A stretch of DNA of 64,000 nucleotides from Clostridium sp. HBUAS56010 (GCF_007115105.1 NZ_SULJ01000004.1:186001-250000), one strand, 5' to 3'; numbered from the stretch's first letter, positions 47,477-56,832 are shown. Numbers and translations: made by a program. The notes: generated by a model not told the origin, from the sequence alone.

Positions 47477-48536
47477 TTTTTATTCCTCCATATACGGGAA
47501 TCTGAATTTTATCCAGTTCCAAATTTCCTGCAACTCCATTAATCTGTGTGTTTTTAATATCATAAATTCCTTTTACGGTTAAAATTCTTGCTTCTACCTG
47601 GGATATTCTTACCATGCAGCCATGATCACCAAGTCCTTGCCAGGATGTCCGAAGCTCTTCCAGATAAGCTTCAACCGCACCTTTGATTTCCTCCAGTAGA
47701 CCTTCTTCCCCATAACTGTTCTCATACTCCAGCTCACATTGAATGTGAATGATTACTTCTTCCGCTGTATCAACCGTCACCATATGGTCAATGGGAGCCA
47801 GACCATCTCCATTGCCAGCTACAGGATCCATGGTTTCCTGCACCGTCTGAATCAACACATCTGATGCTTTGTTATAATTGGAATCCAGAATGGTCAGCTT
47901 TACTGTGGACGGACCATTAAAGGCTCTTGTGATTTTTGTTGCTCCCACTCCTGGAATGCCATTGGTCTTATCCAGATAATCTTTTCGGTTTCCGCTAAAT
48001 GCTTTTTCCATGAAGGACTGGATGTATGCCTTTCGAAATTCCTCCGTACCTTCTTCATCCTCTCCAGGTATCAGCAGATCGGTTACCTCCATAGAGACAA
48101 GTCCCGTAATGCTTTCCACTGGAATCAATCGTCCTGCCTGACGGTTTCCAATTACACCCGGTGTTTCACAGGTTAATTGAACCATTCCATCTCCCAGTAA
48201 CTTTGTGATGGTATAATAAAGAGTTCCATAACGGAATCGCTGACCAGCTTCCAATACCACGGTCTGGGGTTCTGCAATGCCTTTTAAGACAGCTTTTGTT
48301 GCAGGATCCGGTTCCATTCCCCTTTCCGAAGCTCTGCGAACCAGATTCTCTCTGGAAGCGGTTTCCGCAAAGGTTTCTTTTAAAATCGTATCAAACTCTA
48401 TGTACATCACCTGCATTTCCGCTGCCGCCGCCGATAGTGCTGTATAAATAAGAGAACCTTCCCTTTTATCCAGCCCTTTTGGAACCCGGTCCAGCATTCG
48501 CTTTATGATGACCTCATACGTCATATCTTCATACAT
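47460..48536 (-). CDS. xkdT: Baseplate J-like protein
   Basis: A 358-residue wedge protein of the gpJ/XkdT family, with LDKREGSLIYTALSAAAAEM near the N-terminus and the KTNGIPGVGATKITRAFNGP core. Its stop overlaps the next gene. Length and order match PBSX and diffocin clusters. Confidence 0.92.
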   Translation of the reverse strand: MYEDMTYEVIIKRMLDRVPKGLDKREGSLIYTALSAAAAEMQVMYIEFDTILKETFAETASRENLVRRASERGMEPDPATKAVLKGIAEPQTVVLEAGQRFRYGTLYYTITKLLGDGMVQLTCETPGVIGNRQAGRLIPVESITGLVSMEVTDLLIPGEDEEGTEEFRKAYIQSFMEKAFSGNRKDYLDKTNGIPGVGATKITRAFNGPSTVKLTILDSNYNKASDVLIQTVQETMDPVAGNGDGLAPIDHMVTVDTAEEVIIHIQCELEYENSYGEEGLLEEIKGAVEAYLEELRTSWQGLGDHGCMVRISQVEARILTVKGIYDIKNTQINGVAGNLELDKIQIPVYGGIKIDSRS

Positions 48537-48937
48537 TAAATCTTCACCTCTTTCTCTGCTTCAATTTCTCCCCATAGGCTATGTACGGTAAACGTCACAT
48601 GCAGACTCCGTTTCGACATTTCAAACGAAAATGAATTCACTTCTGTTATTCTGTCATCCTGCTTTAGAGCTTCCCTGATCCGCTTCTTTACCTTGGCTTT
48701 TACAAATCCTGCTGATTTACCAAATAAGTCATTTAATTCTGTACCATAATTCCAGCTATAGATCAGCCATTCAAATCTCTCTGTATTGAGAATACAGTAT
48801 ACAGATTGTCTGATTGCTTCCAGACCATCTGTCATATCAACAATCCTCTTTTGATCCGTATCCAAACGAAATGTTTTGGAAGGTTTGTATACAATTTTTA
48901 AATTTTTTTGTAAAATATCTCCTGTTACCGGAAGCAT
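48536..48937 (-). CDS. xkdS: Baseplate protein, DUF2634/XkdS family
   Basis: A 133-residue protein with the gp25-like/DUF2634 core (TDGLEAIRQSVYCILNTERF, IYSWNYGTELNDLFGK). This is the lysozyme-like base protein that starts sheath polymerisation in contractile tails. The stop codon overlaps the XkdT start (TAATG). Confidence 0.87.
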   Translation of the reverse strand: MLPVTGDILQKNLKIVYKPSKTFRLDTDQKRIVDMTDGLEAIRQSVYCILNTERFEWLIYSWNYGTELNDLFGKSAGFVKAKVKKRIREALKQDDRITEVNSFSFEMSKRSLHVTFTVHSLWGEIEAEKEVKI

Positions 48938-48951
48938 TACACTCCTCCTTT

Positions 48952-49266
48952 CTACCAGGTTCCAATGACTGCAAACTGTTGTCCGCCCTTTTTTTGTAAG
49001 AGAAGGACCTTTTGACCGGTTTTTAACCCATTTTTAATGAGAACAGATACTTCACCAATGCCCGGAATGCTCATAATCTGAGTGTAATCGGTAAATTGTT
49101 TTGGAATAATAATCTGGGATTGAAATAAAACGGTCTTTTGTCCGATCTGTATCTCCATTGGATTATTCCTGAGCACAGTTCCTGTTATTACATCACAAGG
49201 ATCCTGAGCTTCAACTGCCTGAACAACAATTTTTTTAATATTTTCCACCCACTGAACATCAGCCAT
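48952..49266 (-). CDS. xkdR: DUF2577/XkdR family baseplate protein
   Basis: A 104-residue protein (KIVVQAVEAQDPCDVITGTV, then NPMEIQIGQKTVLFQSQIII) typical of DUF2577 in Clostridial tails. A small beta-barrel hub protein. It overlaps the XkdQ gene by 8 bp. Confidence 0.85.
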   Translation of the reverse strand: MADVQWVENIKKIVVQAVEAQDPCDVITGTVLRNNPMEIQIGQKTVLFQSQIIIPKQFTDYTQIMSIPGIGEVSVLIKNGLKTGQKVLLLQKKGGQQFAVIGTW

Positions 49267-50215
49267 AAATATTTGCTCCTCTCAATGTCAAATCCATAGT
49301 ATGAACACCGGCATCAATTTTATGGGTTACCGATTCCACCAGAAGGTAGTTATTCAGTTTCATATCTTTCAAACCCAAAGTAACAGGAATCAGACAGCCC
49401 GCCCGAACTCTGATATCCCCAAATGCATCCTTGATACTCAGTGTTTTGGACGGCTGGTTATATAAGGTCAAATACTGTTCTGCAAGCTTCTGTCCGTCAA
49501 TTCCTTCATCAATGGATTCATCTTTTTGAAGAATCCCCCACTTGTTAATGGATTCGGTGTTTTTGGTCATGTAGACCTCTCTTTTTTTTGTAGTACTATC
49601 GTCATGATATACCTTGATCTGATTAAATGTATTGCTGTCAATGCTGATCTTATAGTCATAATCCTGTGCTGTCTGGTCATCAATTAAAAGATCCAACTGC
49701 ATCTGTTCCATGTCCCGCAATGTCAGCTTGCCAACATCATCATAAAAAACATACAGCTTCTTTTTACGAATCATTGTCAGATTCAGACTGTTCATGATAA
49801 TGTCAAATAACGTTTTGTCCTTTTCATTTCTTTCCAGCTTCTCTCCGGTATCCTCCAGTTCCCCAACGTTTAAGTTGTAATCCCCGGCAATCATTTTAAT
49901 TACATCTCCAGTCGTTAAACCTGAATAATTGTAGCTATCTTTATTTTTTAAATACCGGAGCTGGTCATAGGCAGTCACTTTCATTTCACCAGTACTGTTC
50001 CAGTTTCTTTCAAATATAAACCCGAGAAAAACCGGAGTTCCATTTACATCCAGCCGTACCGCATTCCCCTCTTCGATTTTTAAAATCTCATCAGGCATTA
50101 CGGTAAATGTACATTTTCCCGGCTGGCTGCTGCGTTGTATTTCCCAGTCTATGCTTCCCTGGACAACGGGTTCGTAGACCTGCTGTTCATGCTGTATATA
50201 TAAATGTACTTCCAC
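49259..50215 (-). CDS. xkdQ: Tail hub protein XkdQ (gpD/gp27-like)
   Basis: A 318-residue protein with GDVIKMIAGDYNLNVGELED and TLSIKDAFGDIRVRAGCLIPV, features of the XkdQ/YqbQ hub family. It joins the tube tip to the spike and wedges. It follows the LysM gene with a 13-bp gap. Confidence 0.9.
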   Translation of the reverse strand: MEVHLYIQHEQQVYEPVVQGSIDWEIQRSSQPGKCTFTVMPDEILKIEEGNAVRLDVNGTPVFLGFIFERNWNSTGEMKVTAYDQLRYLKNKDSYNYSGLTTGDVIKMIAGDYNLNVGELEDTGEKLERNEKDKTLFDIIMNSLNLTMIRKKKLYVFYDDVGKLTLRDMEQMQLDLLIDDQTAQDYDYKISIDSNTFNQIKVYHDDSTTKKREVYMTKNTESINKWGILQKDESIDEGIDGQKLAEQYLTLYNQPSKTLSIKDAFGDIRVRAGCLIPVTLGLKDMKLNNYLLVESVTHKIDAGVHTMDLTLRGANIYG

Positions 50216-50228
50216 TGTTTATTCCTTT

Positions 50229-50894
50229 CTAAGGCATTGTAAGAACCTGTCCCGGATAAATAAGATTTGGGTTCTTCACCTTGTCCTGATTTAACTGATG
50301 GATTTCCTGCCAACGATTCCCATTCCCAAGCTTCTTTTTTGCAATGGACCAGAGACAGTCTCCTTTTACTACGGTATAACTGGACTCTAACACTGGTTCC
50401 CCTGACCGTTCTCCTTCTGTGTTCTCTCCTTCCGCTGTCTCTTTATCAACAATCTTAAATGTTTTAAGTTTCGTCCCGTAATGTCTGTACTCTTTTAAAG
50501 TAAGGGAAACGGATAAATCAAGCCCCTCACTGACATCATCGGAAACCTTAAACTCTTCCAGGGTCACATCCATACTTGTATCAAACAGACTTTCTCCTCC
50601 CATGCTTTCCCGGATTACCAGAAACTCAAACGGTTTTCCCTGCTGTTTCAGTTCTTTCAGTTTTTCTAAAAAATCTTCTGCGCTTTCTACACTTCCATCC
50701 CAGACTGCACTTGGATAATCCATCTGCGGTATGATTACGTCAATGCTGATTTCCGCCAGAGCTGCAGGCTTTACAAGATTGATTTCTTCTCCACTGATTA
50801 AATTTACCGTCTTATTCTGCCCTCCATATTTTACCGGAATCTTCTGGGGAGGCAGGGGCAGAAGCATATCATCAATATAGATTTCATAAGCCAT
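50229..50894 (-). CDS. xkdP: LysM-containing tail protein XkdP
   Basis: A 221-residue protein: a beta-rich N-terminal part (QKIPVKYGGQNKTVNLISG) and a C-terminal LysM domain (YTVVKGDCLWSIAKKKLGNGNRW to LIYPGQVLTM). Typical of gp53-like proteins of contractile tails that contact peptidoglycan. Its stop overlaps the upstream tape-measure gene end by 1 bp. Confidence 0.92.
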   Translation of the reverse strand: MAYEIYIDDMLLPLPPQKIPVKYGGQNKTVNLISGEEINLVKPAALAEISIDVIIPQMDYPSAVWDGSVESAEDFLEKLKELKQQGKPFEFLVIRESMGGESLFDTSMDVTLEEFKVSDDVSEGLDLSVSLTLKEYRHYGTKLKTFKIVDKETAEGENTEGERSGEPVLESSYTVVKGDCLWSIAKKKLGNGNRWQEIHQLNQDKVKNPNLIYPGQVLTMP

Positions 50895-53422
50895 TATCCA
50901 TTTACTCCTTCCGCCCAGGAACTAAGCACCTCTGATGTGGTATCGCTGAGCATACGAATCACATTGTCCACATCTGCTACATTCTTTATTGTATTGTTAT
51001 TGTTGATATCCAGTTTTAAATCTGCAAGGGTAAACCGGTTGATAATCTCCTGTTCTGCGGCATCCCTCATATATTTCAATTCCTCATCCATAGAGTCCAT
51101 CTGATCTGCCATGGCGGCGGTATTCATTGCCGTATCTCCTGTGTTTTTTGTAATACTTTCTGGAATTCCGGCTCCACTAAGCGGATTATTCTCAGCAGGA
51201 TTTTCACTATAAGCAGATTGATCAAAGGCATCTGTCTTACCTTTTAAGATGCTTCCAAAATCACCTAAGCCATCCTTTAAAGACTTCATCCCTCCTTTTC
51301 CGGCCTCGTAACCCTTTTTCATGTTATCCCCATAACTGATATGATTCATAGATAAATTCATATCCGCCATGACCTTATCCATATCAAGAGGTCCCTGTTT
51401 CCTTTCGTACTTTCCGTTACCCAGCTTATCTGCCAGCTTATCTCCATAGGAGGTTAAATTTTCACGCCATACGGTTACAGTTGCTGCCATTTTTGTTCCA
51501 AAAACCAGATCAATTGCTTTTGCTATTTTTTCAATTACACTTAACACTCCATCTGCCATATCAAAAAACAGATGAATAATGGAACCTATGGGATCATCAA
51601 ACAGATTCCCAATAAAGTTCGCAAATGCAATAAATGGATTTACTAGAAACTCAATTACACCAAACACAAGCTCCACGAAAGCCATGAGAATATTTTCAAT
51701 GAATGCCAGTGCACCCATAAATGCCCCACATATAATTCCTGTAGCACTTACAGAAGTTCCAGCTAACTTATTAAAAACTGCTACTGCAGCAAAGAACAAT
51801 GCGATGATTGCAATAATTAATATAATAATCCAGGTAAGAGGACATGCTGCTAAAGCTGCATTTAAGCCATTCTGGGCTATAATCATTGCAATGATTGCCG
51901 CGGTTTCAGCCCAGTCACAAATTGTTTTCCAAGCCATGACTGCTGCTCCTTTTAGTGTTGTAAGCCAGCTTAACCCTGCTGTTGAATTATATACAATTAA
52001 GGCTGCAATTGCTCCCCATATAACAGGTTCCAAAATGGACCACGAATCAGAAATGATGCCGCCTATGGTTCCGGCAACCAAACCAATTCCTCCAAATATT
52101 CCACTGATTTCACCCACATTTCCCTGTAGACCAGTAGTAAAGTCCCTGATCGCACCTGCAATATGATTCACCATATTTCCCACCGTCTGTGCCAGCCCCA
52201 GATTTATTGTATTAACAAGGGAACCAATGGCATCACTTGCATTGTTATACTTTATCTGATTTAACTCCTCTAAACGACTAGTGGAAAGTTCCACCGAACC
52301 ATTTAAATCCGCCATTGCATTGATACCATTCTGACCGAGTTCCCCAAAAGAACTTCCAAACAACTGCATTCCTGCTGCATTTCTGCTTATGGGATCTTCT
52401 ATTTCATTTAGAGCTGCAATTGTCTGTTCAAATGCCGCCCTCGCCGTTTCTCCGCCGCCAGCAAAAGCAGTCTGCATACTTTCTGCATTAAGCCCCAGAG
52501 CGGAAAAAGCCTCTTTAGCCTCTGCTCCCCCGCCTAAAACTCTGGTTGAAAATTCATTCATTGCATTTCCCATGGTACTGATCGAAACATTTCCACTTGC
52601 TGCACCATTGATCAGCATATTAAACATATCCTGTCCGCTGAATCCCAGTTTCTTAAAACTGTCTGCATTTGTATTAATAGTACTTAGAAGTTCTCCATTC
52701 TTATTCAGTCCTGACTGGGTTCCCTGAATAATCAAATCAAAGGCCTGTGCACCTGTTACTCCAAACTTCTGTTCCAGAATTCCCGCAGATTGAATGCTGT
52801 CAGTCAAACCGTATCCAAAGGTATCCTGCATTAATAATCCAGCTCGGGTTAATTGCTCAAGTCCAGCTCCTGTCTTCCCAGTCATCTGCTGCACCGATGC
52901 AATACTGTTTGCGGCATCTTCTGGACTCTTACTGACATGATCGGCATAAAGATTATTCGCACTCTTTTTTGCCATATCAAGGTCAGCTCCCCCCATACCT
53001 GTTTTGGCCTGTATCATATTACCGGCATCTTTTACGCTGCTTGCCCGGTTTACCAGATCCATAAGACTGGTATCAACACCTAATTTCCCCAGCTTAGAAG
53101 TTACACTGCCAAATCCTTTCGACAGCTTCTTCCATACGTCTTTTAAATCTCCAGTCTTTTTCTTTCCATCTTCAATGCTCTTATTTAATCCTTTTTGCTG
53201 TTTTTCTGCTGTAGAGATGCTATCTGTAATCTCCACATACTTCCCATCAATAATATCAAGATTCTTTCTTATTCCTGACATTCCTGGAAATACCAAAGAT
53301 TTTGAAGCACTTATCTGAAAAGCCTGCAGCGATCTGCCTGCCTTTTGAATGGATTCATCAATCACCTTTAGTGCCTTACTTGAACCATCATAAACCTGAA
53401 GTGCATATTGTACTGAAGCCAA
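50894..53422 (-). CDS. xkdO: Tail tape measure protein
   Basis: An 842-residue protein that sets tail length. It has a coiled N-terminal half with a TP901-type core (NASDAIGSLVNTINLGLAQTV and the GMGGADLDMAKKSANNLYAD region), a central block of long hydrophobic segments (near 500-640: IAMIIAQNGLNAALAACPLT and others) and a helical C-terminus. The start is a TTG with GGAGG 8 nt upstream. By the usual 1.5 A per residue rule the tail would be near 120 nm; that figure is an inference. Confidence 0.9.
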   Translation of the reverse strand: MASVQYALQVYDGSSKALKVIDESIQKAGRSLQAFQISASKSLVFPGMSGIRKNLDIIDGKYVEITDSISTAEKQQKGLNKSIEDGKKKTGDLKDVWKKLSKGFGSVTSKLGKLGVDTSLMDLVNRASSVKDAGNMIQAKTGMGGADLDMAKKSANNLYADHVSKSPEDAANSIASVQQMTGKTGAGLEQLTRAGLLMQDTFGYGLTDSIQSAGILEQKFGVTGAQAFDLIIQGTQSGLNKNGELLSTINTNADSFKKLGFSGQDMFNMLINGAASGNVSISTMGNAMNEFSTRVLGGGAEAKEAFSALGLNAESMQTAFAGGGETARAAFEQTIAALNEIEDPISRNAAGMQLFGSSFGELGQNGINAMADLNGSVELSTSRLEELNQIKYNNASDAIGSLVNTINLGLAQTVGNMVNHIAGAIRDFTTGLQGNVGEISGIFGGIGLVAGTIGGIISDSWSILEPVIWGAIAALIVYNSTAGLSWLTTLKGAAVMAWKTICDWAETAAIIAMIIAQNGLNAALAACPLTWIIILIIAIIALFFAAVAVFNKLAGTSVSATGIICGAFMGALAFIENILMAFVELVFGVIEFLVNPFIAFANFIGNLFDDPIGSIIHLFFDMADGVLSVIEKIAKAIDLVFGTKMAATVTVWRENLTSYGDKLADKLGNGKYERKQGPLDMDKVMADMNLSMNHISYGDNMKKGYEAGKGGMKSLKDGLGDFGSILKGKTDAFDQSAYSENPAENNPLSGAGIPESITKNTGDTAMNTAAMADQMDSMDEELKYMRDAAEQEIINRFTLADLKLDINNNNTIKNVADVDNVIRMLSDTTSEVLSSWAEGVNG

Positions 53423-53481
53423 TTGTCATTCCTCCTTTCCTCCCTATTAGGAAGAACGTTTTCAGGCGTTCTTCCTTTCTA

Positions 53482-53646
53482 CTATCTTCTTCCTGCCTTT
53501 GCTTTCGCAGCTTCCTTTTTGTCATTTTCCAGTTTTAGCTGTACTGCTGCAATAATAAAAGCCCGTTCCCTTCGTTCCAGGTTTAAAAATTCATGAGGCC
53601 ATCTGTGAAGCTTGTGGAGGCAATAATAGGCAATGTTTGCCTCCAT
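53482..53646 (-). CDS. Tail assembly chaperone, second frame (GT-like extension)
   Basis: A 54-residue frame starting ATG at 53646 (MEANIAYYCLHKLHRWPHEF), rich in charged residues at its end (KKEAAKAKAGRR). It is in the -1 frame of the XkdN-like gene, and the two are joined through the A-AAA-AAC site at 53664-53670. It is probably made mainly as the C-terminal extension of the chaperone; it could also be translated alone (GGAGG precedes the ATG). Confidence 0.75.
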   Translation of the reverse strand: MEANIAYYCLHKLHRWPHEFLNLERRERAFIIAAVQLKLENDKKEAAKAKAGRR

Positions 53647-53660
53647 ATCGCCTCCTTCAA

Positions 53661-54089
53661 TTAGTTTTTTGCTTCTTCAACCTGTTCTTCCAAAGTAACA
53701 TCAAAACCATTTACCTTCTGAATCTGCTCCACATATCCAGCATACTCTCCTGCTGTCAGCATGACCTTTAATAAAGCATCTGCCCCCATTGCCTGATAGG
53801 AATCCTGAAGAGTCTTGTCATTTAAATTTGGATAAACAGTGCATTCTGCCGCCAATTTACCAAGGTATAAGTTAAAATCAGTCTCCTGGGTGTACTGTCC
53901 TTTTTTTCCTGTTACTGGAACCCGTTTGGTGCATTCTTTTCTTAATTCTTCATCTTTTCTGGAAGTAATGGCTTTGATTTCCCATTCAACCGGTTTTTTA
54001 TCTGCTCCAACAAACCTTTTTGAGGCTATAAATTTTTCTTTGTCTACCTTAATTGCATTCTGACTTAAAAAACAACTTAATTCTCCCAT
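53661..54089 (-). CDS. xkdN: Tail assembly chaperone XkdN-like (G-like)
   Basis: A 142-residue protein (MGELSCFLSQNAIKVDKEKF, then RFVGADKKPVEWEIKAITSR) of the XkdN family, which binds the tape measure during assembly. Its last codons GCA-AAA-AAC are followed by TAA. A -1 slip there reads through into the frame at 53482-53646 (about 200 residues in all), like lambda G/GT. Confidence 0.9.
   Translation of the reverse strand: MGELSCFLSQNAIKVDKEKFIASKRFVGADKKPVEWEIKAITSRKDEELRKECTKRVPVTGKKGQYTQETDFNLYLGKLAAECTVYPNLNDKTLQDSYQAMGADALLKVMLTAGEYAGYVEQIQKVNGFDVTLEEQVEEAKN
53664..53670 (-). promoter_or_regulatory. Programmed -1 frameshift site A-AAA-AAC
   Basis: On the minus strand the heptamer AAAAAAC sits in the exact X-XXY-YYZ phase of the chaperone gene, directly before its stop codon. 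A -1 slip gives AAA AAA CTA ATT GAA and enters the 54-residue downstream frame. The GGAGG upstream of the downstream ATG lies just past the slip site. Confidence 0.8.
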
Positions 54090-54110
54090 TGCTTTACACT
54101 CCTTTTTTCT

Positions 54111-54584
54111 TTACTGCATTCCTTCTACTGTTCCAAAACGTTCCGGCATCTCCCAGCTTTCAAATGTAAACTCAAATTCATCTTCCAGATATTCTCCAGT
54201 TGCATCAAATTTGGTGACAAGACCGCCATTTAAGTTACAATCTTTTAAGATAATAGTCTGTCGTCCAACACTGGAAGTAGGATCTTCGTTGGTAACCTGG
54301 ATATCAAAATAAATATCCTTTCCAGACTGCTGGTATTTGTATAAGAGATCCCTGAAAATACTGGTGTTATAATGAAATGAAGCAGAACCGCTTCCTTTCA
54401 TCCCTACCGTCTTATTTCCTTTCATTGCCCGTCCCAGAATCGGGATTTCGGATTTTACTTTCTCAATTTTTGCCTCCAGCTTTAAAGCCTGCATAAAATT
54501 GTAACGTTCATTTTCAATTGTAATATAGCACTCCGCTTTTGCAGCACTGATTGCATCCCATGCGTTCATCGTAATCTGATTCAT
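54111..54584 (-). CDS. xkdM: Tail tube protein XkdM
   Basis: A 157-residue protein (NAWDAISAAKAECYITIENE, then ILGRAMKGNKTVGMKGSGSA, DIYFDIQVTNEDPTSSVGRQ). It fits the XkdM/DUF2001 tube family of PBSX-like contractile tails. It directly follows the sheath gene, the standard order. Confidence 0.92.
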   Translation of the reverse strand: MNQITMNAWDAISAAKAECYITIENERYNFMQALKLEAKIEKVKSEIPILGRAMKGNKTVGMKGSGSASFHYNTSIFRDLLYKYQQSGKDIYFDIQVTNEDPTSSVGRQTIILKDCNLNGGLVTKFDATGEYLEDEFEFTFESWEMPERFGTVEGMQ

Positions 54585-54600
54585 TTTTTAATCCCCTTTC

Positions 54601-55899
54601 TTATGATACAACGACTGTCATGTATAAAATACTCATGCAGTTCACCGGCTGAACCGGGAAGTTAACAACAACAGATCTTTTTCCTTCGCCTTTATCTACG
54701 GTAATAGATTCTGCGTCAAGCCCTTCAATGGCTCTTAAAACCGCTAGCTGTTTTCCATATGTAACAACATCATTCCAAAGCCCTACCCTGCCTGCAGCAT
54801 CATTGGAAATCTTTCCAAGATAGCGGGTATTAAATAAAGATGCAATATCATTTCCAATCTGGTCAAGAATCCGGACTGTCTGATTATTTGAGAAATCCTC
54901 TCCTTTTTCATCCGTATAGGTAATCAGAGTATTCATATCGGAAAGTACGCGGACATGGTCCCCTACTTTATGGAAGAAAAACTTACCAGCCCTCATACCA
55001 TTTTCAAGCTGTGCCTGTGTATAAGAAGTTTTCACGGTATATTCTCCATCGTAGACCTTATTCTCATTGGTTTTATTGATTTCACAGGCAGCTTCTGCAC
55101 CTGTCACCCAGTAAACAAGACCTGCTGCCGATTCTTCCGCTTCGTTTTCAACGGAAATAATTCCTTCATAGTCAGCTTTTGAATACTGATGGACAATTGT
55201 CTGAAATTTAATCCCCCCTTCCTCTCTTAATCGTTTTGTATAAGCCACAAACAGAGCTTTTACTTTGTCATCTGTAGAAGGACAGCACAGAGTCTGGAAT
55301 GATGTGCTCTCGATCCTGCCTAGAAATTCCGCATAATCTTCTCCTGTCACGCTGGCCCCATTGGTTCCTCCTGTGAAAGAAGTCCCAGCAGTTTCTGCAA
55401 GATCTGCCTCCTTTTTAAATGCAGCATAAGAGTTGTCTTTTAGTTCCATAGCACTTGCAACAGTCTGAGAATCCACCTCTTTTCCTGCAAACAGAGTCTT
55501 TACATCAAACTTATTTTCATCGTCCACATTTTTTGAAATCACTGTCATCAGACTGTTTCCACGCTCTCCGGAGTATCTTGCTTCCGCATAATCATTGGAA
55601 CTGCGAGTACCTGTATTTAACCTGTAAAAAATGCCCTTTGTCATATTTTTAAACAGTTCCCGAACCGGAAGCATGGAGGGTTCATCTGAGGAATAACCAA
55701 AGATCTCCTTTGCATTTTTCTGAAAATCTTCAGAAGTAACTTCAAATACCTCTTTTTCTGGTCCCCAGGAAAGAACCATGGGAATTGCTGCCACTCCTCT
55801 CTTTCCAACGAATACATCTGCTGATGCGCGATTCACAAAGTTTATATACGCACCTGGAAATACTTTGTTTTGAATTGTAAATTTTCCTCCACCTAACAT
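54601..55899 (-). CDS. xkdK: Tail sheath protein XkdK
   Basis: A 432-residue contractile sheath subunit with VFPGAYINFVNRASADVFVG and RGVAAIPMVLSWGPEKEV at the N-terminus. The C-terminal domain of the family is also present (DQIGNDIASLFNTRYLGKIS, then VVVNFPVQPVNCMSILYMTV). Its presence shows that the particle is contractile (R-type) rather than a flexible F-type tail. Confidence 0.95.
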   Translation of the reverse strand: MLGGGKFTIQNKVFPGAYINFVNRASADVFVGKRGVAAIPMVLSWGPEKEVFEVTSEDFQKNAKEIFGYSSDEPSMLPVRELFKNMTKGIFYRLNTGTRSSNDYAEARYSGERGNSLMTVISKNVDDENKFDVKTLFAGKEVDSQTVASAMELKDNSYAAFKKEADLAETAGTSFTGGTNGASVTGEDYAEFLGRIESTSFQTLCCPSTDDKVKALFVAYTKRLREEGGIKFQTIVHQYSKADYEGIISVENEAEESAAGLVYWVTGAEAACEINKTNENKVYDGEYTVKTSYTQAQLENGMRAGKFFFHKVGDHVRVLSDMNTLITYTDEKGEDFSNNQTVRILDQIGNDIASLFNTRYLGKISNDAAGRVGLWNDVVTYGKQLAVLRAIEGLDAESITVDKGEGKRSVVVNFPVQPVNCMSILYMTVVVS

Positions 55900-56090
55900 A
55901 CTTTCACCTTTCCTTTCATAAATCGTTTCATAATTTCATCTGCTTCTGACAGAGAATACAACTTCCCGTCATCAAGCAATGCACAGAGCAGATCGCTCTG
56001 ATTGCAATACTTCTCTGAACACACAAGCTGTCTTTTTGTAAAACGTTCTGAACTTGTCTGTTTTTTTGTTTTCTGTTCACTCTTTGCCAT
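55893..56090 (-). CDS. Small tailocin protein before the sheath gene
   Basis: A 65-residue basic, cysteine-bearing protein (RFTKRQLVCSEKYCNQSDLL, then LYSLSEADEIMKRFMKGKVK). It overlaps the sheath start by 7 bp. Proteins of this size occur at the same place in PBSX-like loci of Clostridia. Function unknown; perhaps it helps sheath or tube assembly. Confidence 0.6.
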   Translation of the reverse strand: MAKSEQKTKKQTSSERFTKRQLVCSEKYCNQSDLLCALLDDGKLYSLSEADEIMKRFMKGKVKVC

Positions 56091-56103
56091 AACTGCACCT
56101 CTT

Positions 56104-56517
56104 TTATCTTAGTTCCACATGATCCATGGATTCTTCTTCCTGGCGGGTTTTTAAAACATAATTTCTATACTCCACTTTAAAATCCAAAATCCCATCTTCC
56201 ATTGACGCATTTTTGCTGCTTCCCCGAAAAGAACAGCCATCTTCTCCTGTAATCTGATCCAGACAATCCATTAACATTTCCAGTACACGGCTGCTCTCTT
56301 CTCCTGCTTTCGGTCCTTCTTTTGGATAATATTGAATAGAAACCTGTGTATTCCGAACCCATCGGTTTCCATTTACCGGACTTTCTGTTGCCCGAAGAAG
56401 GGAAACTAAAAAATATGGTGTTTCCTTCTCTTTCTCACTCCAGGATGAAGCAACTTTTATTTCCGGAAAAAATTCAATAAGCTTTTTTTCAATGGCTTTT
56501 GTCATCTGATTATACAT
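56104..56517 (-). CDS. Probable tail terminator protein (DUF6838-like)
   Basis: A 137-residue protein (MTKAIEKKLIEFFPEIKVAS, then YFLVSLLRATESPVNGNRWV, LEMLMDCLDQITGED). It resembles the tail-terminator group that caps the tube in Clostridial PBSX-like clusters. Position before the sheath gene fits. Confidence 0.7.
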   Translation of the reverse strand: MYNQMTKAIEKKLIEFFPEIKVASSWSEKEKETPYFLVSLLRATESPVNGNRWVRNTQVSIQYYPKEGPKAGEESSRVLEMLMDCLDQITGEDGCSFRGSSKNASMEDGILDFKVEYRNYVLKTRQEEESMDHVELR

Positions 56518-56523
56518 GTTTCA

Positions 56524-56781
56524 TTACCTCCCTCCCCCTCCTTCTCTTTCATATGTAGTCATATCGTCTACATCTTCAGTAAAAAAAATTTCGCCCATCT
56601 TTTTCAGCGATGTAATTCTCAACAACTGGCACAGCCGTTTAATCTCTCCAGCCTTAAACTGGTTTTGATTCTTCATCTTTCGAAGAAGACCATAACTGGA
56701 CAAGCCAAGTTCTGATGCAATCCAGCTTTTTTTCAGCCCCGACTGTCTGATTTCCTCGTTGAGACGAATGGTATCTGTCAT
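56524..56781 (-). CDS. Small HTH protein, first gene of the tailocin operon
   Basis: An 85-residue protein with a helix-turn-helix-like core (LNEEIRQSGLKKSWIASELG, LSSYGLLRKMKNQNQFKAGE). A Cro-like or activator role is likely. Its 3' end contains the second operator (56554-56572), and a Gly-Gly-Gly-Gly-Arg end overlaps a GGAGG site for the next gene. Confidence 0.7.
   Translation of the reverse strand: MTDTIRLNEEIRQSGLKKSWIASELGLSSYGLLRKMKNQNQFKAGEIKRLCQLLRITSLKKMGEIFFTEDVDDMTTYEREGGGGR
56554..56572. promoter_or_regulatory. Operator O2 inside the first tailocin gene
   Basis: A 19-bp imperfect palindrome, TGTAGTC-ATATC-GTCTACA, differing from O1 at one central base. It lies within the coding end of the small HTH gene, 254 bp from O1, so repression by looping or roadblock is possible. 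Confidence 0.75.
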
Positions 56782-56807
56782 ACCGTCCCTCCTTTCCTGT
56801 GATTTTT

Positions 56808-56826
56808 TGTAGTCATTTCGTCTACA
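56808..56826. promoter_or_regulatory. Operator O1 at the tailocin promoter
   Basis: A 19-bp palindrome, TGTAGTC-ATTTC-GTCTACA, with half site TGTAGNC. It begins 7 bp downstream of the -10 of the minus-strand promoter, covering the transcription start. A matching half site (TTTCTACAG) lies near 56889-56897 in the spacer of the divergent repressor promoter. Confidence 0.85.
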
Positions 56827-56832
56827 GTCATT

